The notes below the pieces were generated by a model that saw only the letters and a program-made list of their open reading frames with translations, made no database searches and was not told the origin of the DNA. From NCBI GenBank assembly GCA_963716235.1, contig CAVQTE010000008.1, forward strand, positions 1-64,000: a stretch of 64,000 nt of DNA. The letters are read 5' to 3'. The position numbers were made by a program, and so were the translations under genes. Shown here piece after piece: positions 53,925 through 63,670 of the stretch. Each line of letters begins with the position of its first letter. Positions within the stretch are counted from its first letter, which is position 1. The DNA comes from Sva-07 sp963716235. GTDB lineage: Bacteria > Actinomycetota > Acidimicrobiia > Acidimicrobiales > Ilumatobacteraceae.

Positions 53925-56335
53925 ATGGGAGCGACCGGCGAATGGATCAGGAAGCGAACGTGCCTCACCGCTCCACGTCTGTCGGCCATCGCTCTCATCG
54001 CGCTCGGTACGGTTGCTCGTCAGCGGGTGCCCCTTCCAGCAGCGTCGCAGACGCCGGTGTCTCGTCATCGGCGGCTACCACGGAGACAACAGCGACTCGG
54101 TCGGAAGCGCACGAGACGAAAGCACCTCGCGAGATTCGGTTCGAACATGAGATCGTCGATGATGCCCCACCATCGGGTGAAGGGTGTTGTCTCGACTCCT
54201 TGGCGACTGGCGATGTCGACGAGGACGGTGACGTCGATCTGCTCCTCGGCGCGGAAAACGCTGACGGTCTGTTCTGGTATGCAAATCCCTCCGACGGTCA
54301 GTCTGAGTCGTCCTGGCGGAGGTACGCCATTGGATCAGGCGACTTCACGACCGATCTCGAAGCAGTCGACGTTGACTCCGATGGCGATCTGGATGTCGTC
54401 GCCAGTTCGATCGACCGCAATGTCGTGGAGTGGTGGGAACAGCTCGACGAATCTGTGAGTGGGATTGCATGGCGCCGCCACGACATCGGGCCCGACTTCG
54501 CACATGATCTGGTCGTCGCCGACGTCGACGGTGAGGGCGATCAGGATGTCGCTGCGTTCCACACGGATGCGCACCGGATCGACTGGTACGAACAGCCCGC
54601 CGATCCAACGGGGAGGTGGAACCAACACGTGGTGGATGACGTTCCGGGTGAAGGATTGACCGTCGCCGATGTCGACGGAGATGGTGACGTCGAGATCGTT
54701 GCCGGTCCGGCCTTGTGCTCGAGCGTGGATGGCGACGGAGTGACCTGGGATCGGCAGATGATTGCGGACGATTGGCCGGAAGAGGCTCGCTCTGTGGTGG
54801 CCGACATCGACGAAGATGGCGGCATGGATGTCGTGCTTTCCTCGCCGGAAGCAGATGGTAGGCTCTCGTGGTTCCGGGGGCCGTCGTGGGAGGAATCGAT
54901 CATCGATGCCGACGCTGGGTTCACTCACAGCCTCGAAGTTGCTGATGTCGATCTCGACGGGAACCTGGATGTCTTCGCTGGGGTCATGCATTTCGCCGGC
55001 TCGCACCAGGTCCGCGTGTTGTTCGGCGACGGAGGTTCCACCTGGAGTCCGCTCGTGATCGCGGATGCGGGTACCCACAATGCCCGACTCGTCGACCTCG
55101 ATAACGACGGTCGCGTCGACGTGGTTGGAAAGAACTTCGACGGGCCGAAGGTGGTTGAGATCTGGTGGAACCGGATTGGTGCATCGGCTGGCCCCACGCC
55201 CGGGAATGGTGCTGCGGAGACGCCGCTCGACGGGTTCTCCTATGTGCTCGTTGACGACAGTCGGGAACGTTTCGTCGACGGGAATGCATTCTTCGGGCTT
55301 GCATTCGGAGACGTGAACGGTGACGGCCGCGATGACATCGCAAGTGGTCGCTACGTGTATCCGAATCCGGGCGACGACCTGTCAGCTACGTGGCCGCGAG
55401 TGGATCTCGAGGAGGTGCTCGGGACTGCTGTCGACGCGATGCTGATTACCGATGTCGATGGCGACCGGTACGCCGACGTCATCGCAACGGCACTCCCAGC
55501 CGTGTGGTGGATCGAGTTCGATGAAACCGGAACGTGGGTGGGCAGCATCGTGTCCACGGTGCCGGCAACCTCGCGTCCCAACGGTCAGGGTTATCGGCTC
55601 GGAGACCTCAGCGGTGATGGACGAGATGGAATCATCCTCTCCGGCGGTGAGTCGGAATCGGAAGTCTGGTACGTGGAAGTTCCCGACGACGGACACGCAC
55701 CGTGGCCGAGTGTGCGAATTACCCAGACTGCCACCGACGAGCAGGTGGGGGTGGGCGACGTCAACGGCGATGGATTCGCCGATGTGGCGGCCGGCGATAT
55801 GAACGACGACGGTTCCTTTCTGGCGTGGTTCGAGAATCCCGGCGACGGGTCGGGCGACTGGATCCGCCATCGGCTGGGCGAGTTCCCCGGGGTCTTCCCC
55901 GACCGATTGGATCTGGCAGATCTCGACCGAGACGGGCGGCTCGATGTTCTCGTCTCCCAGGAGAACGATGGATCGTCACCGGATGCCGAAGTGATGTGGT
56001 GCGAGCAGGGGGATGATCCTTACGAGAACGACTGAGAACGCCACGTGATTACCACTCAATACGCGACGAACGGGTTGGACGTCGATGATCTCGATGGCGA
56101 CGGTGATCTGGATATCACCACGGGGGAGCACCGAGGGACCGAGAAGGTGTCCATCTGGGAGAACTCCGGCGTCGACGCCGCCGGTGATGTGATCTGGATC
56201 GAACACCCCGTCGACGCCGGCAAGGAAAGTCATCTCGGCGCTCGAGTGTGGGACCTTGACGGCGACGGTGACCTGGAAATCGTCAGTATTGGGTTTGACG
56301 ATGCGCAAGACCTGCACCTCTGGGTCAACGACTGA
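53925..56335 (+). pseudogene. VCBS/FG-GAP repeat lipoprotein, frameshift and in-frame TGA
   Basis: From ATG 53925 a signal peptide (LTAPRLSAIALIALGTVA) runs into a one-base change near 54014. The next frame continues CSSAGAPSSSVADAG, which restores a lipoprotein start. About ten repeats follow, each ending in DVDxDGDLDV-type calcium sites (AVDVDSDGDLDVVASS, VVADVDGEGDQDVAAF, DVDLDGNLDVFAGV, DLDRDGRLDVLVSQ). A TGA at 56033-56035 occurs where repeats elsewhere have Trp (W-x-R/Q-x-x pattern), and the same frame continues with ERHVITTQYATNGLDVDDLD to a TAG-free end at 56335. A TGG to TGA change would explain it. The protein should be anchored outside the cell. Confidence 0.7.
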
Positions 56336-56370
56336 CTACGGTCACACAGTCTGCGATTAGTATCGGCGCC

Positions 56371-57177
56371 GTGGTCCATCGTGCCAGATGGCTGAGGGCA
56401 GAGTTGTCGAAGGGCAAGCGCCGACTCGGTGCGTCCGTGGATCGTTTCAGGACTGTGACGGTTGCGAGCGGACCCACATCCGGGTTCCGTCTGGACGTCA
56501 GATACTCCAGCAATGACTACCGGTCAGGCACGGTCGAGCTGCCGGTGCAGCTCGCGCTGGCCTCGCTGCTGCGCCCAGGGGACGTCTTCTTTGACGTCGG
56601 TGCGAACATCGGGTTCTTCACTCTTCTCGCCTCGCGATCGGTCGGTCCCCGAGGGTCGTTGTACGCGTTCGAGGCCCGCCCGGACATTGCACGAGCGGCC
56701 GAGACGAACCTACGCCGAAATGGTGTACTTGGAACGGTGCTGAGCGTGGCGGTTGGCGACTCTGATGGGACCGTACCGCTGCTCATCGCGGCCCATCCGG
56801 GTGGGTCGACGATTGAGCCTTCGATGGCCGTCGACACCGTACGAACGCTGATGGTGGAGCAAGTCTCGGTCGATTCGTTGCTCAGCTCGGGCTTGGTCCC
56901 TCCCCCCAACGTGGTCAAGATTGATGTCGAGGGGGCCGAGCGTGCCGTCCTACGAGGGATGTCCGACACCCTGAAGTGGCACCAACCGACATTGGTGTTC
57001 GAACTCGACGACGCCGACGAGGCGCGACTCGAGTCTCAGTATGCGGAGATCCGGGACCAACTTGCCGATTCTGGTTACCGCTGCGAACGGCTGGCGGCGA
57101 GTTACATCGACATCGGTTGGCACGTGATGCACGCCGTCGCCCGCCCCGTCCTCGACGAATCTCGATCCATCTCATAG
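56371..57177 (+). CDS. FkbM-family SAM-dependent methyltransferase
   Basis: The SAM-binding motif VFFDVGANIGFFTLLASRSV, the next acidic strand YAFEARPDIARAAETNL, VAVGDSDGTVPLL, VSVDSLLSSG and the family's VVKIDVEGAERAVLRGMSDT identify an FkbM-type O-methyltransferase. In polysaccharide loci these often methylate sugar hydroxyls. GTG 56371 is the start. It follows the VCBS gene after 35 bases and is convergent with the large minus-strand gene, with about 300 bases between. Confidence 0.83.
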   Translation: MVHRARWLRAELSKGKRRLGASVDRFRTVTVASGPTSGFRLDVRYSSNDYRSGTVELPVQLALASLLRPGDVFFDVGANIGFFTLLASRSVGPRGSLYAFEARPDIARAAETNLRRNGVLGTVLSVAVGDSDGTVPLLIAAHPGGSTIEPSMAVDTVRTLMVEQVSVDSLLSSGLVPPPNVVKIDVEGAERAVLRGMSDTLKWHQPTLVFELDDADEARLESQYAEIRDQLADSGYRCERLAASYIDIGWHVMHAVARPVLDESRSIS

Positions 57178-57479
57178 GTCGGCGTCGCTGGGCCCGGAGA
57201 CCTGGCGGAGACGCCGCCGGAGGTCAAGCAGGCAGGATCTCGGCTTGTATCCCGAGGTTGTCGAGGGTCCGGGTGTCTCGTCTGGACCTGGGTTGAAGCT
57301 GGTGCTGTAGACCTGGCCACAGATCTCGCCGAGCCCGAGTTGGATGTCCCCGTTTGGGATCGAACGGGCGGAGTCGGCGGTGGAGGCGTCGCACGCTGTT
57401 CGTCGGGATCCCTGTCACGGTGCAGAGGGGGAGCACTGCGTCGGCCGTGCAGCTCGGACAGTGGGGATGGCGATGTCGA
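57178..57479. other. 302 bases between convergent genes, no gene seen
   Basis: No recognisable gene, tRNA or repeat is seen. A minus-strand frame at 57224-57436 has only Arg/Pro-rich translation. Terminators for the two converging genes should be here but no clear hairpin with a U-tract is visible. Confidence 0.4.
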
Positions 57480-59498
57480 TCATGAATTACCCCGTGTGGT
57501 GGTGGTGTCGTGGCTGGCGGCGTGCGTCGGTTCCGCTGCTGTGGCCGTGAATCGGCGGAATGTCGAGCCCGTGTCCGTGCCCCACTCCCAGTTGCCCACG
57601 ATTCCGATCCGGTGAATGCGCAAGGGGACTTGATCGGGATGAACGTCGGTCAAACGTCGGTACAGCACGAGTTCTCCGTTCACGCTCGCGGTGAACATGT
57701 CGCCGTCGAACACCACGTTCAGACGGTACGGAGTGCCCCAGACGATCCTGTCGCCGACGTTCGTCCACACCGCGTCGTAGAGGTCCTCGAATCCACCCAG
57801 CCGGAAGAACGACGAGATGGACGCTCCCTGATAGTGATCGTCAAGCCATGTCGCAACCACGAGTGAATTGTCGTCGTCGTCCCAGAAGATGACGCCTGCC
57901 CTACCCCGTTCGCCTTGATTTCGATCCGAACCGGGAGGGAGCACGTCGACCTCGATCTCGACCGGGTCGCCGGTGGGATGAGGCACGGTGTAAGCGACTC
58001 GTCCCACGAGAGGACGGTTTCGGGTGGCGTCGATTCGAGCGCCGGAGCGTTCGCCGATCTCGATTCGACCCGACCCCGAAGTATGCGCCCACACGACACC
58101 GAAACCTGGAACGCGTCGTCCATGTAGGTTCCCGGAGGGACCCAGGAACGCGTCGTCGACCACGACGTCGCCAGGCCTTGCCTTGGTCATCGGCAATGGC
58201 TCTGGTCGAATCGACGCAGGGAGCGTGAGCGTTCGTGGGTACACAGCCACCGTGTTCGGTCCGCCGCCGCGCAGTCTGATGTGCACCCCATCGCCGCGCG
58301 CGTTTCTGTCATCGATCACCCAGGTCTTGAAGACGAGCTGTGAGTCCACGTACACGCCGATGAGTCGACCGTTGTCTGTGATCTGCACATCGAGAGGTGT
58401 TCGGCCGTGCGGAGCGGCGCACGTGGCGACCTGGTCTCGATTGGCTCCTTCGATGGCACACAGCTCGATCAGCTCCGGTGAGACTGTGAGGACCCATCGG
58501 CCGTGTTCGTCGGCACGCCAGTCGAGTTCGAACGAGGCTCCGACAGGGGCGAGAACCGCGATGAGTCCGGCGCCGCCCGGAACTGTCCAGCTTCTGCTCA
58601 TCTCTGAGGACTTCTCGAAGGATGTCTGGACGCCGGGGGCCGTATCCTGTGACGGCCAGTCGGTCGTCGCGACCGTCATCTCGAAGACCCGGGTGTCGAC
58701 AGCGAAGCCGATCTGTCCGGACACAGCCTGCTGCAGGGCGGCGTAGGTGTTGTCGAAATTGGCTGCCGGTACAAGCGCCAGAGGACGAACCTGCGGAAGG
58801 GTCGGCAGTCCCGAGGCGGAGTCGACCGAACCGGCAAGGTGAATCACCCAGTCGCCTCGTCTGATCGTGAGGAGGTACAAGGGGATGTTCTGCACGCTTG
58901 GGAGAACCCGGCGGGGTCCGCGAACATCTGACACCCAGAGCTCTCCGTTGAACGCGCCGGTTGCGTGCATCACGAACGAATTCCCACGATGCAACGGATC
59001 GGTACTTGAGGTCGCGTCGAGAAACCCGATCGACAGGTTCTCGTCGAGTGGTGCGAGCGAACCACGTCTTGATGACCACGCGAGCCAGGTCCAGTGGCGG
59101 AAGCGTCGAAGGGTCCACCGCCGCCGACCATGGCGAACCCACGACCAGAGATGACGCCTCCAGTGCTCGGTTTCGTTCCCCTTCAACCAGCGCTTGTACC
59201 TCGCTCGCAACGACTCGCCGAGAGGCTCAGCCTGGGAGGTGTTGTGTCCGTTCAGGAGCAACGCACCAACGGCAAGGCCGTCGATGGGGGGGAACGGCCC
59301 GTAGGCAATTGCCGTGCTTCCCCAGCCTGGCCGAGTGAGGCTGGTGATCCGAAGCGCTCCATGATCGACGGCGAGCGATCGGTGACGGTCGACTCCTCGC
59401 CGCTGGACACCGTCGGTTGCGGAGGTTCCCACGACCCGGCCGACATGACGCTGGTCGGTGAACCGATCGCTCACAAGAATCTCGACGTTGTCGCTCAC
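57480..59498 (-). CDS. Large unknown protein with beta-sandwich (concanavalin-like) repeats
   Basis: The 672-residue protein has no signal peptide or membrane helix. Residues 300-480 and 480-660 look like two related beta-sandwich domains with patterns FELDWRADEHGRWVLTVSPE, IGVYVDSQLVFKTWVIDD and AGVIFWDDDDNSLVVATWLD, YRLNVVFDGDMFTASVNGEL, similar to LamG/DUF1080-type glycan-binding folds. The N-terminal 250 residues include NSFVMHATGAFNGELWVSDV and look alpha/beta. The GTG start (59498) has GGAG just upstream. It is in the glycan locus next to a PIG-L deacetylase, so it may bind or process a polysaccharide. I do not recognise a family for the whole protein. Confidence 0.6.
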   Translation of the reverse strand: MSDNVEILVSDRFTDQRHVGRVVGTSATDGVQRRGVDRHRSLAVDHGALRITSLTRPGWGSTAIAYGPFPPIDGLAVGALLLNGHNTSQAEPLGESLRARYKRWLKGNETEHWRRHLWSWVRHGRRRWTLRRFRHWTWLAWSSRRGSLAPLDENLSIGFLDATSSTDPLHRGNSFVMHATGAFNGELWVSDVRGPRRVLPSVQNIPLYLLTIRRGDWVIHLAGSVDSASGLPTLPQVRPLALVPAANFDNTYAALQQAVSGQIGFAVDTRVFEMTVATTDWPSQDTAPGVQTSFEKSSEMSRSWTVPGGAGLIAVLAPVGASFELDWRADEHGRWVLTVSPELIELCAIEGANRDQVATCAAPHGRTPLDVQITDNGRLIGVYVDSQLVFKTWVIDDRNARGDGVHIRLRGGGPNTVAVYPRTLTLPASIRPEPLPMTKARPGDVVVDDAFLGPSGNLHGRRVPGFGVVWAHTSGSGRIEIGERSGARIDATRNRPLVGRVAYTVPHPTGDPVEIEVDVLPPGSDRNQGERGRAGVIFWDDDDNSLVVATWLDDHYQGASISSFFRLGGFEDLYDAVWTNVGDRIVWGTPYRLNVVFDGDMFTASVNGELVLYRRLTDVHPDQVPLRIHRIGIVGNWEWGTDTGSTFRRFTATAAEPTHAASHDTTTTRGNS

Positions 59499-59565
59499 GC
59501 TCCAGTCCTCTCCACTTTTGGCATCGCTCAGGCTGCGGCGACTCGGCCGACCGGGTCCGCTCCGC

Positions 59566-60399
59566 TCATCGGACAGACGTCCCCGCGTCCCCGAAGCGGG
59601 TCATCGCGTAGTATTCGACAGGCTGGAGCAGCCGGTCGAGCCACTCACCGTGGCAGATGTCGATGAGGGTGAGCCAGTCCGGATCGTCGTCGATTCGGGC
59701 CATCTGTGTCTGATGTTCATCTAGCGCAACCCGTTTGCGATTGAGGACGGATTCGATGTCGACGCGGTGTGTGAGTTCATTCGTAAGGTTGTAGCCCAAG
59801 CGGTCGCGAATGGTGATCGAGATCATGTTCCGCCGGGAACTGCGGGCGCGCGGTGGTGCCAAGGGGTTCGTCCACGGCCACTGATCCCAGAGCCAAACCG
59901 GATAGAGAAGTGCCGGGATCGGCCGCCCGAGTCGTTGTGTCGCCTCGTGTGCGATCAGAGAGACGATCCGGTGATCCGATGGCGGTTCGAGGTGATGCGG
60001 AAGGACGAGTTGTCTCGTTCCTGTGTCCCGGAGGATCGGTTCGAGAAGGTCGACGGCCACGTCGACGGCTGATTCCAACTTTCCATCGGCGATGTCGAGG
60101 AACCGGACGTGGCTTTCGTCGACACCGAGGACGGATGTCGCCGAAAGCGCTTCACGCCGCCGGATCTCGCCGAGCGCGGCGGCGTTCGGGTGTGATCCGG
60201 CGCCGTCGGTGAGAAAGACGACGGTCACCTCCGAGCCGGCGTCACGCTTGAGTGCGATCAGGCCTCCACAACCGAGCGTCTCGTCGTCGGGATGTGGCGC
60301 GAGAATGACGGCGTCACTTTCCACGTCAGCGCGGTCCAGCGGACGCGAACGACGGTACAGCCTCCGATCCAAGGCCGTGCATGCTCGGCGACGTATCAT
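59566..60399 (-). CDS. PIG-L/LmbE-family deacetylase
   Basis: The zinc site is the family's AVILAPHPDDETLGCGGLIA (AHPDDE-like), followed by VTVVFLTDGAGSHPNAA, IRRREALSATSVLGVD, HHLEPPSDHRIVSL (second His) and a C-terminal helical part. The family removes N-acetyl groups from sugars such as GlcNAc-PI or mycothiol precursors; a surface-glycan substrate is likely here. Its start overlaps the stop of the upstream GT4 gene by four bases, so both are probably translated together. Length (278 residues) is typical. Confidence 0.82.
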   Translation of the reverse strand: MIRRRACTALDRRLYRRSRPLDRADVESDAVILAPHPDDETLGCGGLIALKRDAGSEVTVVFLTDGAGSHPNAAALGEIRRREALSATSVLGVDESHVRFLDIADGKLESAVDVAVDLLEPILRDTGTRQLVLPHHLEPPSDHRIVSLIAHEATQRLGRPIPALLYPVWLWDQWPWTNPLAPPRARSSRRNMISITIRDRLGYNLTNELTHRVDIESVLNRKRVALDEHQTQMARIDDDPDWLTLIDICHGEWLDRLLQPVEYYAMTRFGDAGTSVR

Positions 60400-61697
60400 T
60401 GACTTCCGACGGTCGCAGATCCTGTTGGGCTGGATCTGTGTCGAGCGAGGTCCGTGTAAAGCTCGAACACCCGTTCGCTGACTCGGTCCCAGGAGAAGTA
60501 GTCCAACACGCGGGCGCGACCGGCGGTTCCCATGGCAATTCTCAATGCTTCGTCGTCCAGGATGGTGTTGATCGCATCTGCGAGCTCGAGGGGGCTTGCT
60601 GGCGCGACGAGTCTGCCGGTACTACCGTCGACAACGATCTCTTTCATGCCCCCGACTCGGGTCGCTACGACCGGCACCCCGCACGCCATCGCCTCTACAA
60701 GACTCATTCCAAAGGACTCGCTGTACGAAGGGTTCACCAGCAGCGTGGCCGACCGGGTGTACTCGATCACGTCGGCCTGAGACTTGGAACCGTGGAAGAC
60801 GATGTTCGACGCGTGCTGCGCAGGAATCTTGTCCAGAAGCGTCTGGTAATAATCCCGGTCGTAGAACCGATCCAGTCCTTTCACCAGGTCGTCGTCGCTG
60901 ACGCCGATGATGTAGTCCAGCGGAAGACTTCCGATGGGACCGACGATGTCGAGGCGAGTTGTCGGGTGTTCATCGAGCACCGAACCGATGGCGTCAATCA
61001 GATCGTGCAAACCCTTCTCGGGGGAAACCCGCCCGACGAACAGGATCGAAGGGTGGACAGCGGAGTTCTGTGGAGCGGCATCATTGGAGGCGCCATCGAA
61101 GGCCTCGACATCAACACCGTTGTACACCGTGTTGCACCGACTTGCCAATGACGGAAAGCGACGCTGAATGAGATGGGTGATGTGATCACTGCTGCCGAAG
61201 ACAGCGTTGGTTTGCTTCATTCGGCGACTCATGAGTCCAGCGTCGAGTTGGGAGAGCCATTCACAGTTCATGTGAAGCACGAGAGTCGCTCGTGGGTTCA
61301 GGAGGCGGATGATCGGCAGGAAACCGGTGAAGTTGTGGACGTGAATGATGTCGGGCTGGCTGCGACGAAGGTCGATGGCCACTTGAACGCTGTACTCGAA
61401 GTAGTAGAGCGGTGAGGCGTAGAGCGGCTTGGTCGGGCTCAAGACCCACGCCGACCATTGGCTCAGCTTCGCCCAGACTCGATTCGGGCCTGCGTGGAAG
61501 TAGCGATACGAGACACCGTGGTCCTCGAAGATCCGTCCCTCACCGCGGTCCTGCACGAATCGAAAGTACCTGCCGTAAACGGTCACTTCGGCACGGTCGG
61601 CGAGTCGCCTCGCTACTTCGTATGTCCAGATTCCAATCGAGTTCTGTGTCGGCGGCAGGATTCCGTCCAAGGGTTGATTCACAATGGCGACCTTCAT
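60396..61697 (-). CDS. Glycosyltransferase family 4
   Basis: GT-B signature regions are MKVAIVNQPLDGILPPTQNS, IIHVHNFTGFLPIIRLLNP, LVLHMNCEWLSQLDAGLM, VYNGVDVEAFD, ILFVGRVSPEKGLHDLIDAI, LDIVGPIGSLPLDYIIG and the E-x7-E site NPSYSESFGMSLVEAMACGV. The 433 residues are longer than usual because of an insert around 275-300. The gene precedes the PIG-L gene in an operon on the minus strand and follows the epimerase. Sugar specificity unknown. Confidence 0.83.
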   Translation of the reverse strand: MKVAIVNQPLDGILPPTQNSIGIWTYEVARRLADRAEVTVYGRYFRFVQDRGEGRIFEDHGVSYRYFHAGPNRVWAKLSQWSAWVLSPTKPLYASPLYYFEYSVQVAIDLRRSQPDIIHVHNFTGFLPIIRLLNPRATLVLHMNCEWLSQLDAGLMSRRMKQTNAVFGSSDHITHLIQRRFPSLASRCNTVYNGVDVEAFDGASNDAAPQNSAVHPSILFVGRVSPEKGLHDLIDAIGSVLDEHPTTRLDIVGPIGSLPLDYIIGVSDDDLVKGLDRFYDRDYYQTLLDKIPAQHASNIVFHGSKSQADVIEYTRSATLLVNPSYSESFGMSLVEAMACGVPVVATRVGGMKEIVVDGSTGRLVAPASPLELADAINTILDDEALRIAMGTAGRARVLDYFSWDRVSERVFELYTDLARHRSSPTGSATVGSQ

Positions 61698-61755
61698 CGT
61701 CTCGGCTCCTCGGCGAGGATGGCCGAATGGTCGACCTTCGTGTTCAGTTCCTTGG

Positions 61756-62772
61756 TCACGGTTCAGACCGATCGTGGTCCCCGGCCATCTCGATTCGGCC
61801 GCGTTCGTGCTCGACCACCGACCGGATGATGTCGTCGAGCGAACGCTTTGGCGCCCAACCCGTCAGCTCGCGCAGTCGTCGAGTATCGGGAACGCGGCGG
61901 TCCATGTCTTCGAACCCTGCGGCATAAGCCTTCTCAAAGGGGATGTGTGCGATCGGCGAGCTGCTGTCGACCTGCGCTCGAATACGAGTCGCGAGCTCCT
62001 CGATGGAGACTTCTTCCGTGTTCCCGACGTTGTACACCTGAACCGGCGGGTCGGGATGTTGGAGCAGGAGGTCAATCGCGTCGACGACGTCTCGGACGTC
62101 AGCAAAGCATCGTCGCTGACTGCCGTCGCCGTACACAGTGAGCGGCTCGCCACGCAAAGCTTGACCGACGAGTCGAGGAATCACCATGCCGTAGCGCCCC
62201 GACTGCCGAGCTCCCACCGTGTTGAACAGCCGGAAGGGAATCGCCTGGAGATCGTGTTCGGAGTGGAACGCAAAGCATGAGAACTCATCGAGCATCTTGG
62301 ATGCGGCGTACGCCCACCGACTCCGGCTCGTCGGTCCGAGGACAATGTCGTCATCTTCTGTGAAGGGATAACGGACTCCCTTACCGTAGACCTCCGAGGT
62401 GCTGGCAACGAAGACTCTGCTGCCGGAGTCAAGCGCCGCGTGTAGGACATTCTCGGTGCCTCGAACGTTTACTTCGATTGTTCTGACGGGTTGATCGAGG
62501 ATCAATTGGACGCCGACTGCTGCTGCGAGGTGAACGATTGTCGCCGCGTTGGTGGCGAGCCGTCTCACCGCTGCCTCGTCAGACACCGAGCCGACTTCGA
62601 CACGCAGATCGGGATGGTCGGCAACGTCGGCGAGATTGTCCAGCGACCCGGTGGTGAGGTCATCGAGAATGATGACTCGGCGACCCTGATTGAGGAGCCG
62701 CTCCGTGAGGTGCGACCCGATGAAGCCGGCGCCTCCCGTGATGAGTACGGCGTTCGATGGATCGTCGTTCAC
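61756..62772 (-). CDS. NAD-dependent sugar-nucleotide epimerase/dehydratase
   Basis: Extended short-chain dehydrogenase with VLITGGAGFIGSHLTERLLN, VIILDDLTTGSLDNLADV, IVHLAAAVGVQLILDQPVRT, VFVASTSEVYGKGVRYPFTE, the Tyr-x3-Lys in WAYAASKMLDEFSCFAF, FNTVGARQSGRYGMVIPRLV and YGDGSQRRCFADVRDVVDAI. The GVQLILDQPVRTIEVN sequence and DD-x-TSR (TSRSRWAYAASK) resemble UDP-glucuronic acid decarboxylase/epimerase relatives. GTG 62772 overlaps the upstream stop (GTGA), so it is coupled to the truncated epimerase gene. Confidence 0.82.
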   Translation of the reverse strand: MNDDPSNAVLITGGAGFIGSHLTERLLNQGRRVIILDDLTTGSLDNLADVADHPDLRVEVGSVSDEAAVRRLATNAATIVHLAAAVGVQLILDQPVRTIEVNVRGTENVLHAALDSGSRVFVASTSEVYGKGVRYPFTEDDDIVLGPTSRSRWAYAASKMLDEFSCFAFHSEHDLQAIPFRLFNTVGARQSGRYGMVIPRLVGQALRGEPLTVYGDGSQRRCFADVRDVVDAIDLLLQHPDPPVQVYNVGNTEEVSIEELATRIRAQVDSSSPIAHIPFEKAYAAGFEDMDRRVPDTRRLRELTGWAPKRSLDDIIRSVVEHERGRIEMAGDHDRSEP

Positions 62773-63140
62773 TGCATTCCCTTTCGCTCGTGTTCGACCA
62801 TTCGCAAGTCCGTGGAACGTTCGATGCCGACGGACTGAGTGATCTTCGTCAATCGAACCGACACCCTGGAATCGGTCAACGCAGGATTCAGGTTGCCGAG
62901 TGGATCGTTCGACAGACCGACAGGATGGCTCAGGGCGCCGAATCCCTCGAGGTCGCCTGAATCGATGTCGCGAATGTCCTTGGCAACGGTTCGTATGGTG
63001 ATGCCGGTGGGCTTAGCGCCGAAGGTCGAGCCTCGGTGGAGATCGGTGTCGAAGTTGACGACTTCGTGCCCTGCCGCAACGAGTATCGGAGCCATGACGT
63101 TCCCGACGTGTCCGCGGTAAGCGGTCAGCGCAACCTTCAC
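62769..63140 (-). pseudogene. Truncated NAD-dependent epimerase (internal or 3' deletion)
   Basis: From GTG 63140 the protein begins with the nucleotide-binding fold (VKVALTAYRGHVGNVMAPIL, EVVNFDTDLHRGSTFG), KDIRDIDSGDLEGFGALSHP and LSNDPLGNLNPALT ... SVRLTKITQSVGIER. Full-length relatives continue with the catalytic SSSCSNYG region and some 200 more residues. Here the next residues are only STDLRMVEHERKGMQ and the stop, which overlaps the next start (GTGA). The catalytic Tyr-Lys are therefore lost. The preserved junction with the downstream gene suggests an in-frame internal deletion. Confidence 0.65.
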
Positions 63141-63634
63141 GATTCTGTCTCCCAATCGGTCAATCGCATCCTGGGGCCGCCGTTCTCGTTGGACGACCTG
63201 TCGACCATTTGTGGCTCCGCGAGCCGCGCAGCGGTCAACTTGCCCGGAGGTTCCCCAACATGCGCCAACGTCCGCCGTCATCATGACCCGTCCCATCCAC
63301 TCTGCACTCGCGCCACAAATCCGGTGGCCCATCTCATGAGGAGTTCGAGTTGGCGGAATCGAACACCGACGGCCGGAGTCTAGCGCGGCATCTGTCCGAT
63401 ACTCCGGCGCGGTCGGGGCGCAGTCTCGGTGGTGTCGCGATGGCCGCTGCGGCGCCTGACTCCGGCTAGCTTCGTGGAGGTGATCGTGCAGCAGGCCGGG
63501 TTGGTGCCGTCAGGGCAGTCACCGAACCGGACATCGAGTCGTCGTTCACCCCTTTTCTCGTGGTCCGGGAGCGTCCTGGTTGGGATGCAACGGCGTGCCC
63601 GTTGAACGCATCGTCCGAACTGGATGGGAGGGCT
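63141..63634. other. About 490 bases between divergent genes, promoter region
   Basis: No gene is recognised between the truncated epimerase (minus) and the glycosyltransferase at the window end (plus). It should carry promoters for both directions. No clear hairpin or repeat stands out by eye. Confidence 0.4.
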
Positions 63635-63670
63635 GTGAGCGGATTCCCTCCGAGCGCCGAATCAGCGACG

